Below, in pieces: positions 51,284 through 62,852 of a DNA stretch of 64,000 bases; within the stretch, counting starts at the first letter, position 1, and each line of letters opens with the position of its first letter. The position numbers were made by a program, and so were the translations under genes. Origin of the DNA: Paracyclopina nana (Eukaryota > Arthropoda > Copepoda > Cyclopoida > Cyclopettidae); NCBI GenBank assembly GCA_019096065.1, contig JAGUCH010000003.1:806001-870000 (forward strand). The letters are read 5' to 3'. The notes beneath the pieces are model-generated. The model saw only the letters and a program-made list of their open reading frames with translations, was not told where the DNA came from and did no database searches.

Positions 51284-52243
51284 GGCCAAGTTTTCCCAAG
51301 GATTATTCCCTTTTATTTCTACTTGTCGGCTTTTCAGAATTCAAGATTCGTTTTCTGTTTGCGGAAAAGCTGAAAATTGTTGTGTTGCGGTTTGGCGGGA
51401 AAATTAAAAATAATTCCGCGCTATCTTTTAAAAATAATATTAGAGTCTTTCACTGTAATCTGTGAAGCAGATTTGTCCAATGTTCGGAGACCATAAGCAA
51501 TACGAAGAGTACACTTTTTGGCCAAGTACTAATCGTATGGAGCTATTTGAAGCCACAATTTGGTCATCTTGAGAAGGTTTCGTATTGGAGCCTTGCACTT
51601 GGTTGTTTCTGATGAAACATTGGCAAATTAGCCTTATGAAACCCATTCCAAAGTACGCACTTCATCAAAGGCTACTTAACAACTGTTCGCTTGCAAGGCT
51701 GAATTACAAGAATTTTAATGGCCCGCAATCAATTTGTCACATGATCTTGATTTCCTCTGGAGCTAGGAAACAGCTCTGAATCAGCATTTTGGAAACAGAA
51801 ATTGTGGCATACCTTGTTGCCAATTATGAAGATTGGCATTCCTTATCAGATGTTTCATTAAAAAAGTGGGTCCACCTCTAGTAGCATAGGACTTTTTTTG
51901 TACCAAGATGATCTATTGTACATGAAACCGGGTTGATCTTACGTAGTAAATCCAGAAGCTGTGAGCTTCCCATGTGGTATCTTCTGAGTCCATTTGTAAA
52001 ATGAATTTTGCGTAGTATATCAGACACCCAGTTTAGTTGCTACATTCAAAAGTGAACACTGTCATCTTGTGATTCTTTGATTTTTCAATATTTCATTTGA
52101 TGGGATATTTGGCTTTTTCCAGCAGCCTTTTGTTCACCTATTTATCTAATGCAAAATCTGGTAGCTTTCGCAAACAAAAAGCAGAAAACCGTCAATAAAT
52201 GAAATTGTAAACAAACTTTTGACGCAAGAAAAATAGCAGAGAA
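51284..52243. other. Divergent intergenic region between FAM172A and DNAJC8
   Basis: About 960 bp between two genes transcribed away from each other, so it should carry both promoters. No gene, and no convincing TATA box seen. Confidence 0.5.
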
Positions 52244-53185
52244 ATGAGTTCGGACTTCAATTCATTCTATCAAGACTTGAAGGCGACAGAGAAGGCCGAC
52301 TCAGTATTGACGCCCAAACAGCAGATTGAGCGGCTCTTGAGACCGGGATCGACGTATCGTAACCTCAATCCGTACGAAGTCCTTCAAATCGAGCCAGACT
52401 TGCCATTCGAAGAAGTCAAGAAGAAGTACCGTAGGCTGTCCATTCTGGTGCATCCGGACAAAAATCAAGATGATCTTGAGCGCGCCCAGGCAGCTTTTGA
52501 TGCTGTCAAAAAGTCCTACGCTCTGTTGGAGGATGAAAAGACGAGGAAAAAGTGCTTCGAAATCGTGGAGGAAGCGAGAGGGAGGACGCAAATGAACATG
52601 GAGGAAAAGAGGAAGAAGCTGGCCAAGGAGGCCAAGGCCAAAGGTTTGCCACCCGAAGGCAAACACATGATGGTAAAATTCCGAAACCGAGCTCCTTGCA
52701 TATTGATTTGCACTATTGGCTCTAATGTTGCTTGAACCTACTTTCAGATTGAAGAAGACGATCCCGAGAAGTACAAACAGTCAGTTCACATCCTTACCAT
52801 GAAATTATTTGCAGATTTGGAGAGGAAACGGCGCCAGCTGGAGACCAAAATATCTGAGGAAGCGCTCAAAAAGAGGGAGGCTGAATTGGAGGCTGAGGAG
52901 AAGAAAAAGGTGGAGAAGGAGTTTGCCAAAAATTGGGAGGAATCCAGGCAAGGACGGGTGAACTCTTGGTTGAACTTCAAATCTGGAAAAAACATAGCTA
53001 CAATACCAGCTAATGAGGGTCAAGCCACAGCGGCAGCTCCGGCTCCACCTATGTCAAGCTTTTCAGCACCTGTCGGTCCATCATCTTCAGCTGCTGCAAT
53101 GCCTGAAAAGAAGAAGAAAAAGAAGGAAAAGCGCTTTTCGCCTATGGGTTTCAGGCCTCCAAAGCACAAGCCAGAATCAAGATAA
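52244..53185 (+). CDS. DNAJC8: DnaJ homolog subfamily C member 8 (DNAJC8)
   Basis: Nuclear J-domain protein associated with the spliceosome. Exons 52244-52672 and 52748-53185 (75-bp intron), 288 aa. J domain at about residues 43-105: NPYEVLQIEPDLPFEEVKKKYRRLSILVHPDKN, with the HPD intact. A coiled-coil Glu/Lys-rich region follows (VHILTMKLFADLERKRRQLE), then an Ala/Pro-rich linker and a Lys-rich end with RFSPMGFRPPK, typical of the family. Confidence 0.93.
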
Positions 53186-53724
53186 CTTGTAGGTGTTTCA
53201 TCTGTTTTTTTGCAAAAAATGTACACAAGTTCATTGTATCATTGTTTATTCTTGTCAATCTTCAAGCTAAAAAGCGTTAAAAATCCAGTTTCTTACAATT
53301 GCACCGAGGTTATGGACATTTGAGTGGGGACTTTTTTATGCATTGAGTCATTGATGGCTGATGAGGTTGCGTTACGTAACTTGTCAAATGAACACTCGTT
53401 TATGTAAAGTGAGCAACTAAATATAAGGCGCAAATAGACGAAAATTTTAAGTTTCACTGAGTTTAGAAAAAGCTGTGCAAACGATTGTACCCTGAAAATT
53501 GCATTTTGTAAAATTTAACTATGACTTTTCTAACCAAATGTCTATTTTACTATTTGAAAGGGTTCATTTTTGACGAGGCTACAATTATAAAAATCGCTTG
53601 ACTTACTTTCGATATAGCAAAATTTCAAATTTCGCCTCGCTAATCGCGAAAGCAGCGAAAAGATAGAAACAAAGTTTTTCGAACGATTTTCCGAAAATTT
53701 CCGATTCAAAGTCGATAAATTCCA
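53186..53724. other. Intergenic region
   Basis: AT-rich; contains the DNAJC8 3' flank and CDC20 upstream sequence. No gene seen. Confidence 0.5.
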
Positions 53725-55427
53725 ATGTCGCATTTTCAACTTGAGCAGCAGCTGCAAGCAGCTTTGCGGCTGGATACGTCAATCAACGTTGGCTCGATGC
53801 GAAATTGCTACGGCTCGAAGGAGAACGACAAAACGCCGACGAGGAGAGCTCGCAGCACCGGACGCCTCAACTCCTCGAGCCTCTTGAATGGAAGCTTAAA
53901 CAGGTTTGTGTCTCCTAATGCGAGTTTCATTGCCATGTCTTATGTCCAATTTCGCTACAAAAGATCTCGCACCTTGGGCCTCCAAGGCCCACCTCAGCCC
54001 GGCTTGAAAAGGTCGACGTCTTCGGGGCGGTTGGCTTCGCCTGGACGAAATGGCGCTCGTAATCGCACTCCCAGCGCCGGCAGGACCGCGGGGGGAGATC
54101 GGTTCATCCCCAATCGGAGCACCACAGATTTGGAAATGGCCCACCACTCGCTTGTGAACAACACTGACAGCACTGACACCAACACAGAGGACTTTTCAGA
54201 GCACCAGAAAAGGCAGACATTGGAGATCCTAAATGTAAACACTTGAGCATTGCGCCTGATCTTACGTTGACGTGTGTTTTGCCATTCTAGGGCAACTCTC
54301 AGAAAGACTCGAGGATTTTGTCCTTCAAGGCCAAAGCTCCTGCTGCAGATGAAGCGCACGCCAACAGCCTCAAAGTGCTGTACTCCACCGGCAAGCCCAA
54401 GGCTCCCAATGCTGCCAAAACCAGACAGGTCCCCTCGAAACCCGAGCGAATACTGGACGCTCCCGACCTGCGAGATGATTTCTACCTGCACCTGTTGGAC
54501 TGGTCCAAGAACAACCACATGGCCGTGGCCTTGCACGACACTCTGTTCATTTGGAACGCTGCGGATGGCTCCATTGAAGAGCTCTACAGTAAACAGTCCG
54601 AGGAGGAGTACATTTCCTGTGTGTCGTGGGTCACTGAGGGCAACTACCTCGCTGTCGGAGATTCCACCGCCCTGGTCGACTTGTACGATGTGTCATGCAT
54701 GAAAATGATGAGATCCATGCAGGGCCACTCTGACAGGGTCTCCACGCTCAAATGGAACAGCCACATTCTCGCCTCAGGATCTCGCAAAGGGGATCTGTTC
54801 TTGCACGACGTCCGAATTGCGGATCACCTCGTGGCAAGGCTCGAGGGGCACACGCAAGAGATTTGTGGCATGGCATGGAGCCCCGAGTTTAGCTCCCATC
54901 TGCTTGCCACTGGAGCCAACGACAACCTCGTCAATATCTGGGATGACAGGAACACAGCTGCCCCCATCCACACCTTCAGCGAGCACATAGGCGCCATCAA
55001 GGCCATGGCCTTTTGCCCATGGCAGCCGAGGACTCTTGCCACTGGAGGAGGCACGTTGGACCGATGCATCCGCTTTTGGAACCTGTCCACTGGCAACATG
55101 GTCAACTGCATTGACACTGGCTCTCAGGTCAGTGCCATCGTGTGGAGCTCGGAGGACTACAAAGAGCTTGCCAGCGGACACGGATACTCGCACAATCAAG
55201 TGACCGTCTGGAAGTACCCCAGCATGGGAAAGGTGGCCGATTTGCAGGCGCATACTTCAAGAGTGCTGTCATTGCTCCTGTCTCCGGATGGGTCCACTGT
55301 GGCCAGCGCTGCAGGCGATGAGACCATCAAAATGTGGAAGCTCTGGCCGGTGAAGGACAAGAAGTTGTCCACGGCCGCCAAAAAGAGCAAGCAGCCCGTT
55401 TCTCTGTTTAACAGGGGCATCCGGTGA
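53725..55427 (+). CDS. CDC20: CDC20 / fizzy, APC/C activator
   Basis: Binds the anaphase-promoting complex and recruits substrates. Exons 53725-54234 and 54291-55427, 548 aa. N-terminal KEN box (SKENDK), C-box-like GDRFIPNR (canonical DRYIPxR), Cdc20-type LKVLYSTGK, then seven WD repeats from ILDAPDLRDDFYLHLLDWS, with the IR tail (..NRGIR) at the C-terminus. Bases 53904-53963 have GT..AG ends and a length of 60, divisible by three, so they may be a further small intron that leaves the frame open; removing them gives 528 aa. KEN plus C-box plus sequence favour CDC20 over FZR1/CDH1. Confidence 0.92.
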
Positions 55428-55567
55428 GGAGCCCACTTTACATTTTGACCATCAAATAGACAATTTCTTTTCAGCTAGAAGGAAGACATTTTTCTAGTAT
55501 AATTCTAGGTAGCCTTGCATAATATTGAGAAAGCTGGAGAGTGAAAGCTTTTTTGTGTGTAGTACAG

Positions 55568-56167
55568 CTAGCATGCTTTTATTCTTAGGGTGACTCGAGC
55601 AATGTCATTAATAGCTTGTTTCTCCTTGTCGGTGACCTCACAATTCAGCTTGGGCTTGATGCCCTTCAGCTTTTGCTCCCAGCTCACCAGTTGTCCCATG
55701 AAAGCCATGTTGGGTTGCACAATGGACCTTTTTCGCTGGACGGAGTTGAGCAGGTCGTAAAGCGTGAGCTTTGATCCGTCCTTCCATAGCAAATAGGCAA
55801 TGCATAGGGAGGCAGATCTGCTTCTTCCAGCTACACAATGAACCAGAGTGGATCCACCGCGGTTCTCATTAGCTTCAATCAAATCACAAATTGGCTAGAA
55901 AATCCTCTTGAAATTAATCATTTTTTTCCTTTGTCAGAAAGTTACCTGAAAGTACGGATAGAGCTGTTCGTCACAGCTGTCATAAACAGGTACTCTGACT
56001 GAGGCTATGGAAGGATTTTTGGGGAGGAAGAGGGGAAGCTCTTTTGTAGCGTTCACGATGAGCGTGATGCGATTGCTAGTTAGGTTGGCATCTGTTATGG
56101 CAGAAACTGCAGACAAGTACAGTTGAGGTGTCAACTCTGTCATTTCGCGTAGGCATTGCTCCATCAT
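55568..56167 (-). CDS. Dual-specificity protein phosphatase (DUSP14/18-like)
   Basis: 182 aa. Exons 56167-55946 and 55894-55568 (51-bp intron, phase 0). It starts at the first of two adjacent ATGs. TELTPQLYLS marks the domain start, then VPVYDSCDEQL with the general-acid Asp region, then the P-loop VHCVAGRSRSASL (HCx5RS), then LLWKDGSKLTLYDLLNSVQRKRSIVQPN. Small atypical DUSP without an N-terminal rhodanese domain. The substrate is not predictable. It is convergent with CDC20; the ends are only 140 bp apart. Confidence 0.88.
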
Positions 56168-56394
56168 CTTTGAAACTGCTGCTGAAAAGTTGTTACCAAA
56201 CTATGACATTCACAAATGTTTGCCAGCTAAATTGCGTTGCATGATATTATAGTTGCACATCTGTTTTAAGCCAGCAAAAAAATGTAGCTTCGATTTTTCC
56301 CGAGCAGAAATGCAAAGAAATTGTCAGTTGAATCGATTGTATGCATTCATTATTGATGTAACAACTTCATTTACCAGAAAAGAGACTTGCCAGC

Positions 56395-56667
56395 ATGGAT
56401 CTCGAGAAAATTAAGGTATTAGCCACGATTTGGTAGGATTTTTGCTACTCATTTGCAATTGAATAGGCCAAAAGAGAGGAGGAGAATCAAGCTTACTTGG
56501 AGGAGCACCCCGAATTGGGAGCTGCTATTGAGCTATTTTTCGAGTCCCTTTGCTCCTCTGGAAGTGACAGCGGCGACGACGACGACAAGTCCAAAATTGA
56601 CTCGCTTATTGAATTCTTCACTGATCCCAATTTAAAGATCAGAGTGGAAGAGAAGCTGCAGAAATGA
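56395..56667 (+). CDS. Small RIIa-domain-like protein (RIIAD1-like)
   Basis: 73 aa from exons 56395-56415 and 56467-56667 (51-bp intron). The pattern NQAYLEEHPELGAAIELFFE ... SLIEFFTDPNLKIRVEEKL resembles the small RIIAD1 family (RIIa dimerisation/docking-type), with an acidic insert (SGDDDDKS) in place of the usual linker. Function unknown in most species; a ciliary link is suggested for relatives. It is divergent from the DUSP gene, about 230 bp away. Confidence 0.55.
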
Positions 56668-56833
56668 AATTGCGTCAGCGCTCCCACAACTACTATACTA
56701 CTATCGTATGTACAATAGTAAACTTTGCTCTGCCAACTGAAACATAAATATCTACTGCTACTGTGAGTGCGCAACCTAAGCAGAGGAGCTGCACAACCTC
56801 TATAATCGCCATTCCGTTATGTCTCTTTATTTC

Positions 56834-58498
56834 TCACGGCTTTGTGCAGCTTGCCAAAGATCGCGGAATGATGGCTGATACAAAGAGCCTTCTTTCTTTC
56901 TTCAAAGCATCAGCCCTGTACAAGGTCCATTTGCACTCAGCTCCAGTGCATGTCAATTTGTAGATACTCTTGGTATAAGGAGTGGTGATCCCTCCAATGT
57001 GAAATAAGGCCTTGCTGTTCCAAGAGGCAACAATTGCTCCATCCGTGATGGGTCCAACAAAATCGGGGCCTATGAAAAATAATTGCACATCTTTTGCAAG
57101 GCCAAAATTTGTCCGTAGAGCAAATCATGTTTGATATCTTGGCCGAAATGATAAATATAGTTACCACTGGTCCAAGTATTTTGTTCCACATCATAAAACT
57201 CGGTACTTGCAGTGGGTGCATAATTAATTGCTCCTCCTCCAACAACAACTACCATTTTCCTAAGCTTGTACAATGCATTGTGAAACACTCCACATGCTGC
57301 CCTGGCAAACCTCCCAACTTTGGTTCGTGGCCCAGGAGTCCAAGTGAACGTGCGCAAGTCGACGAAAAACGTTGCAGTGAATTTGTTGCCGGCCTCCGGA
57401 TTCCCTCCAATGACCATGGCAGTTTGATCATTAATCGTGACCGTGCACGTTTCAGTTCTCCGGTTTTCAATCGGAATCTCTGGGCCGTTTTCCCACCCAT
57501 CAATTGTGATAAAGTACGAGGCTGAACTGTCGTAACCACCAAAAATCCATAGTTTCTCCGGATTCAATTGAACGGAGCTGCTATAAGTCAAAACTTTCGG
57601 CACCGAAAAGCTTCTATAATCGAGCCCAAAAAGGCTGCATGACTTCACAAAGTTCCCTCCATACCCTCCATAGCCACCGCATATTATTGGGTAAGTGCTG
57701 TTGATGAGCCCAATGCTGGCACCATTGATGGGTACGGAGCCAGTGCTCAGCGGCTGGCAAATGTTGCTCTCGTCGTACAAGTCTGTTACGGTGATGCTTT
57801 TGTCAATTGTGCCCCATCCGGTTAATAGTAGGCCATCCGGATTGGGTTTATTCTCAAAGAAAGGAATCGAATATTCGTCAATGAGCAAAGTAGGGTCACT
57901 TGACCTTTGCATGATTAAAATGTGATGCTGAAACCGAAAAGCTGTCCCTCTCAATCATTTTGACAGAGCAATTTGCAATGTTTACATTTTGCTAGTTTTT
58001 GATGGAATATTTTTTAAATGCTAAGAGACTTCACATCAAATATGCAATTTTGAACAATGGCAACCTAATTTTGAAAAGGGAGCCTAAAAATTAAATAAGC
58101 ACCAAACTTGGAAAATTTGCCTTCAAATAAGAAATTGAGCCTTTTTTTACCAATTCAGCAAATTGATATAATTATAAAGTGATTCCATTATTATTATGTC
58201 TCTATATGCTTTTGCATAAGAAGTGCCAATAAAGCCTTGGTGCCTCCCTTTTTCAGCATCACCCTGTATCGTTTGCTAGAACGATTTGCTGAAACATTTT
58301 GCATTCCTGCGCCAAATTGTCGTAGCTCACACCACCGCAATCTTGATCGCAAGATGCGCAACATTGTAGCAAGAACGGCGTTTTGATCGTTTTCATCTCC
58401 TTGAAACGAGTGACGTTGGTGTGCTTGAACTTTCCAATCGTCAAGGCCCGATTCAAATTTGCACATAATATAAGGAATAATAGTGAATTTCGTTTCAT
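56834..58498 (-). CDS. Secreted PAN/apple + kelch beta-propeller protein
   Basis: 403 aa from exons 58498-58263, 57904-57165 and 57069-56834, with consistent phases. Signal peptide (SLLFLILCANLNRAL), a Cys-rich PAN-like module (CCASCDQDCGGVSYDNLAQECKMF), then galactose-oxidase/kelch repeats: LWIFGGYD, TAMVIGGNPEAGN, MVVVVGGGA, TEFYDVEQNTW. The last exon gives a final blade (ALFHIGG). The 358-bp intron joining the PAN exon to the kelch part rests on phase match and AG/GT only; the two parts could be separate genes. Role unknown; a secreted or extracellular location is inferred. Confidence 0.6.
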
Positions 58499-59544
58499 TT
58501 TTATGACCTATTACGAGCGACTGCGAGTATTTATAATAGATTGGCTTGTTAGAGGACCAGAGCTAAAGTTGAAAATATCATAGTTTTTTGCTCAATTTTT
58601 TAAAATACTAAGCAAGAAGTCTTAAAGTAGGGCTAATAGTGTGCTTCTAAAACTTGGCATTAGCACTCCTCCAGCTTATACCAAATATAAAAAAAATGAT
58701 TGGCCAAAACTTTGCTGCTTTCAACTTTAAGGCCTCCACTATACACTAGGTAATTGTAAAAGCGTTTTTTGGAACGAAGTCCAGAATTGTCCAGCTTTCT
58801 CAACTGGCGGACCAAAAGTTTATTTTTCACTGTAGGACCTCCAATATTATAAAGCCTTTTCACCAAATTGAACATTAATATCGGTCTAAATTGCATTGAA
58901 AAAAGTCTATTAATTACAGGAAAATCCAAATGTTGCATGCAAAGTACATCTTGAATCATGATGAAGCTTCAACATTTAGTCTTCTAGCTAAAAAATTAGC
59001 GGAATGCTTACTTACAGTGCAGTGGTTTATTTATAAATTGATTAATTCAAAAATTAAGGGAAAACAGATGCATGTTCAGCTTCAGACCATGATTGCCACT
59101 GAAGCAATTTACGCACTGCAGCTTGGTTGCAAATTCTTATCAAGTCAAAGTAGCCTAAAAGTGAAACTTAACAGTTCTTTGAACTTTCGTATCTTCATTT
59201 TTCTAGTTTTTCTAGAGCAATTGCAGAACTCTAGCAGGCGCCCAGCAGATAATAGGACCTGTTATGCTATATAAGTTATAATAATTTTAAGTCTGCATTT
59301 TTATGGTGACAAAATTAATGACTTATGAAAGACCTTTACGAGCAGTCGAAAAAACCAATAAAAAGGACGCATGATTCAACTTTTTCAATAATCAAATCGA
59401 TATTACTGCGTCTTTCATGCAATTAGTGAATAACACGTGGGGAGTGGTTTGGCAACGTTCTTAATTAGATTTATCAGCAGCAGTAAAAAGTTTGGGTCTC
59501 TCCAAAAACCAGTTCATTTGGTGTTGGCCCTACGACTTTGCAAC
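58499..59544. other. Intergenic region
   Basis: About 1 kb, AT-rich, between the PAN/kelch gene and the secreted Cys-rich gene, which are divergent. A 99-codon minus-strand ORF at 58660-58959 has no recognisable features and is not called. Confidence 0.45.
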
Positions 59545-60293
59545 ATGAAATTAGTAAGTAGCTCTAGCAATTTTATTGCAGCTTTTTCAACTGGCTTTGG
59601 GAATTGCAATACACATCATTTCAGCTCATCTTTGCTGCCATTTGGTCGGTTTCAACAGAAGCTCAAAATCTCCAAGGATTTGGAGTTGACCAGTTCCTGG
59701 CGAATCCATATGGCGCAAATGGAAACCTACGAAACGACCGCTTTCAAAATAGCAACCAAGGATACAATTTTCAGCCAAATAATAACCCATACGCTGCCAA
59801 TCCTCAGTTGGGCAACAATTTTGGCCAAGCACCCTTTGCCAATAATCCACAAGCCAACCCACCCTTTGTGAATTATCAGCCAACAAATAATAACAACATT
59901 CAGTTGAATAATTACCAACAATATCCTGGAGCGGGCAATCAAATTCCAGTGCTCAGCCCTCAAGAAAAAGAGTAACTTGGCATTTATGCAATGAAGTCTT
60001 CAAATTCAGTCACAATGTTTTGGTATACTTCTAGGTTATTTTGCTATGCAGAAAGGTGCCAAGCCTGCAAGGACAACTTCCTTGATGAGCCCATTTTGAC
60101 CTATGATTGCGCTGGCAAATGCAGCCTTTGCACTTTGTGCCTCACCACTGACAAATCAGTGCCTCAGTGCACCAAGTGGTGCAAAGCTGGCATTGTGGAA
60201 TGCACCAAAACTTGCCTGCAAGGAAAAAACCTTTGTGCAGCATGTGGAGCAACTTGTGGCTTGAAACTAGAAAGGACATCCAAAAGCAAATAA
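59545..60293 (+). CDS. Secreted Asn/Gln-rich protein with Cys-rich C-terminal domain
   Basis: 197 aa from exons 59545-59553, 59625-59971 and 60056-60293. The tiny first exon (ATG AAA TTA) completes a signal peptide (MKLLIFAAIWSVSTEAQ). Residues about 25-115 are rich in Asn, Gln, Pro, Gly and Tyr (NPYAANPQ, NPPFVNYQP). The C-terminal 75 residues have about 14 cysteines in CxxC and CxxxC patterns (CQACKDNF, CSLCTLCL, CAACGATCG). The acceptor of exon 3 was chosen by phase. No family recognised; a matrix, cuticle-associated or mucosal role is possible but unproven. Confidence 0.65.
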
Positions 60294-60830
60294 ATTCATA
60301 AGATAGATTTTTCTTGATTTCTCACAGTTCAGTTTTTAATGAAATTCCATGAAAGAGATCTATCTTGCTTGTCAGTTGTCAGGTAAAAATGACACAAAAT
60401 TCGAAGGCTTACGTTGATCTTTTGATTTGTTACTTTTCTTTCCTGCGGTCGGGCGCCCGGCGCGCGCTTCTTAATTTTCCGTCAATCTAGAAAACCAATA
60501 AACAAAGTTTAAGGCAAATTGAAATTATTTTTCTTACAGTTTTTCAATTAAAAACAATGAATTATTGCGAATGATTAATATTTCTATCCTTAAATTAAGT
60601 CGTACTATGAAAAAATAAATTGTGAGATGTTCAACAAATTAAGAATTTTTCGATTTTTTCTACTCATGAAAACATAAAGTGTGAGCTCGGGCTATTTCTA
60701 CGATCCGTTTTGTATACCAAAATCAGCGAAGAACGATTCTAATTGTGATCTGAGACAAATCTGAGACAGATCTGAGATTTTGTGCCTTTTCTTGGTTTAT
60801 ATGAGAGCGAAGGAAGGATAAAGTGGCGAA
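60294..60830. other. Intergenic region
   Basis: AT-rich apart from a short GC-rich patch near 60450 (cgggcgcccggcgcgcgc). No gene seen. Confidence 0.5.
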
Positions 60831-62717
60831 ATGAAGAATAAAGTCGTGTTGAGTGAGACTGGCAGCTTAATTGATGAGACGACCAACTCCCACGTGGATG
60901 AACGGCCGCGAAGGCTAAGACCTCGAAAAGGCTCAATTGTTGCCTTGATTGAAGCGGACCTAAGTGAAGGCGAGGAGCCTATTAAAGTATTCAGACAGAA
61001 AAAGAAGCCGAAACGATCTTCAAAGCCTAGACGCAAACCATCTGCTCTCATCGCGGACGAATCAGTTGTGATACTTGAAAGCACCAACGAATCTCAAGAC
61101 TTAGTTGATTCTTTCGAAGATCTTAGTGCAAGTAACGTGAGAGCCGATGCCTCTGAAGTGATAGCAGATGACACCATCGTAGGTGCAAATAAAAGTGCTG
61201 ATGAGTCCGAAGTTGTGGTTGATGACACATCAGAAGAATTCAGCATAAATGCAGATGTCTCCAACCACCACCTCCAACAATCACACGCGCTAGAAGCTCA
61301 ACCAGAAGCGTTTGCGTCTCTTGCATCATCGCGAGGGCAGAGGCAACGGCGGAGAAAACGTTTCATCAGTGAAGAGAGTAATTTCAGTGAGGGCCTTCAT
61401 CTCAGCAGTGAAAATAGTGACTTTGAGCCCAGCAAAGAGCAGAGGAAGAAGAAGAGGACCAAAACCGTGAAAAAGTCAGCGAAGAGCAAAGGGAAAAAAA
61501 GTGTGTCTGAAAGCGCGACAAGTGACAGAGAGTCAGACTTTATGGCAACTATGCTTAAAAACTCTAAAAATTGCAGTGTGCATTTTTCCAAAGGCGATCT
61601 CATGTGGTACATAGCTGTCAAGCCTCCCGGAAAAAACCGGAGAAAGGCTCAGCCGTTCGACTTTGACGAAAATTGCTCTTTCGCTAAAGGGGAGCAATTG
61701 ATTGTTGAAATCCGAGTCGCATTGTCAAACTCCTATTTTCCAAAAATGTCGAAGAAGTTTGTTACCAGCTGTGTCAAGCTATTGTCAGGCCAAAAGGGTG
61801 GTGCAGTCACTGGCCATGAGTTTTTGACAAAGTTTTCCGAGGACCAGAATGAAAACGACCAGATTTTTGAGGCTGTATCGAAAAAGATGAAAAGAGACAC
61901 GAAACTGCTTTCAGAAGTGCTTGCGCACATGAAATTCGCGAGAAGAGTCAAAGACTTCACCAAAGACAACGAGTTGAGGCTGCTCTACTTGACCAATCAG
62001 AAAGAGTTGCCTCAAGAGGCTGAAGAGATTGAAGTGATTGAAGTAGAAGGAGATGATGCATCATGTATAGAAGTCGTGTCTCCTCCACTCACGTGTGAAA
62101 GAGAAGAGCCTTTAACAGCCCATCATACAGAGGTTCCAGTCGAAGAATCTCAAGACTGCCAGATAGATGTGTCCAATGAGGAGATATTGCGCTCGTTTTC
62201 CGCAGAGCCGACCAGGAACTTTCTGTTGGACCTTATCAAGACCGGCTTCTCTGATAAAGATGTCATGAGCAAAAGGCATAATATGGTATTATACGGCAAA
62301 TCGGATTTCCGATTCGGCTCAGAAATCATGAAGCTCGGGAACATTTTGTTCCTGAAATATGACCACGACATCGATCTGGCTCTCATGGAGAAGGCCATGG
62401 ATATTTTCGACCAAAGCTGCTTGGCCGATAGGAACGACTTTGAGCTGAGGAACAAGTACTCGAAGTACGTTTTGATCCCCGAGGCCATTCTGTTGCATTT
62501 ACGGACCAAGCATCATATGTCATTCGATGAAGCTGAGCGCTATTTTGTGAACACCACGTCGTGCATTCGGGGAAAGTCGTCGTCGATTGTCTGCAAAGAC
62601 GACTGGAACTCCAATTCCACTTCCATTCAGGCAATGAATCCATCTGAATACTTCAATGATAGTGAAGATGTCATCAATGAGGAGGAAGAGGACATGATTC
62701 CTGATGACATCGACTGA
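60831..62717 (+). CDS. Unrecognised nuclear-type protein (628 aa, single exon)
   Basis: Uninterrupted ORF. The N-terminal 230 residues are mixed-charge and disordered, with several NLS-like clusters (RPRRLRPRK, RQKKKPKRSSKPRRKP, RKKKRTKTVKKSAKSKGKK) and acidic Ser/Asp stretches. A possible folded region lies at about 240-390 (SVHFSKGDLMWYIAVKPPG, LIVEIRVALSNSYFPKMSKK). A second lies at about 460-610 (FLLDLIKTGFSDKDVM, LRNKYSKYVLIPEAILLHLR), helical. I do not recognise either domain. Nuclear location and chromatin or DNA association are guesses from composition. Starts at the first ATG; ends 135 bp before DHX35. Confidence 0.65.
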   Translation: MKNKVVLSETGSLIDETTNSHVDERPRRLRPRKGSIVALIEADLSEGEEPIKVFRQKKKPKRSSKPRRKPSALIADESVVILESTNESQDLVDSFEDLSASNVRADASEVIADDTIVGANKSADESEVVVDDTSEEFSINADVSNHHLQQSHALEAQPEAFASLASSRGQRQRRRKRFISEESNFSEGLHLSSENSDFEPSKEQRKKKRTKTVKKSAKSKGKKSVSESATSDRESDFMATMLKNSKNCSVHFSKGDLMWYIAVKPPGKNRRKAQPFDFDENCSFAKGEQLIVEIRVALSNSYFPKMSKKFVTSCVKLLSGQKGGAVTGHEFLTKFSEDQNENDQIFEAVSKKMKRDTKLLSEVLAHMKFARRVKDFTKDNELRLLYLTNQKELPQEAEEIEVIEVEGDDASCIEVVSPPLTCEREEPLTAHHTEVPVEESQDCQIDVSNEEILRSFSAEPTRNFLLDLIKTGFSDKDVMSKRHNMVLYGKSDFRFGSEIMKLGNILFLKYDHDIDLALMEKAMDIFDQSCLADRNDFELRNKYSKYVLIPEAILLHLRTKHHMSFDEAERYFVNTTSCIRGKSSSIVCKDDWNSNSTSIQAMNPSEYFNDSEDVINEEEEDMIPDDID

Positions 62718-62852
62718 TGATTCCTAGCAAAACACGTGATTCTGAACATTCGAAAAAATCAAGATTAAAAATAATGCAAATGGATTTTTTCTACTGAAAC
62801 AGCGTTATATATTGTGCATAGCTAATTATAACTAACGTATTCCTTTATAGCC

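Noticed and set aside
58660-58959. 99-codon minus-strand ORF in the intergenic region
   Set aside because: No recognisable domain, signal peptide or splice context; composition fits background.
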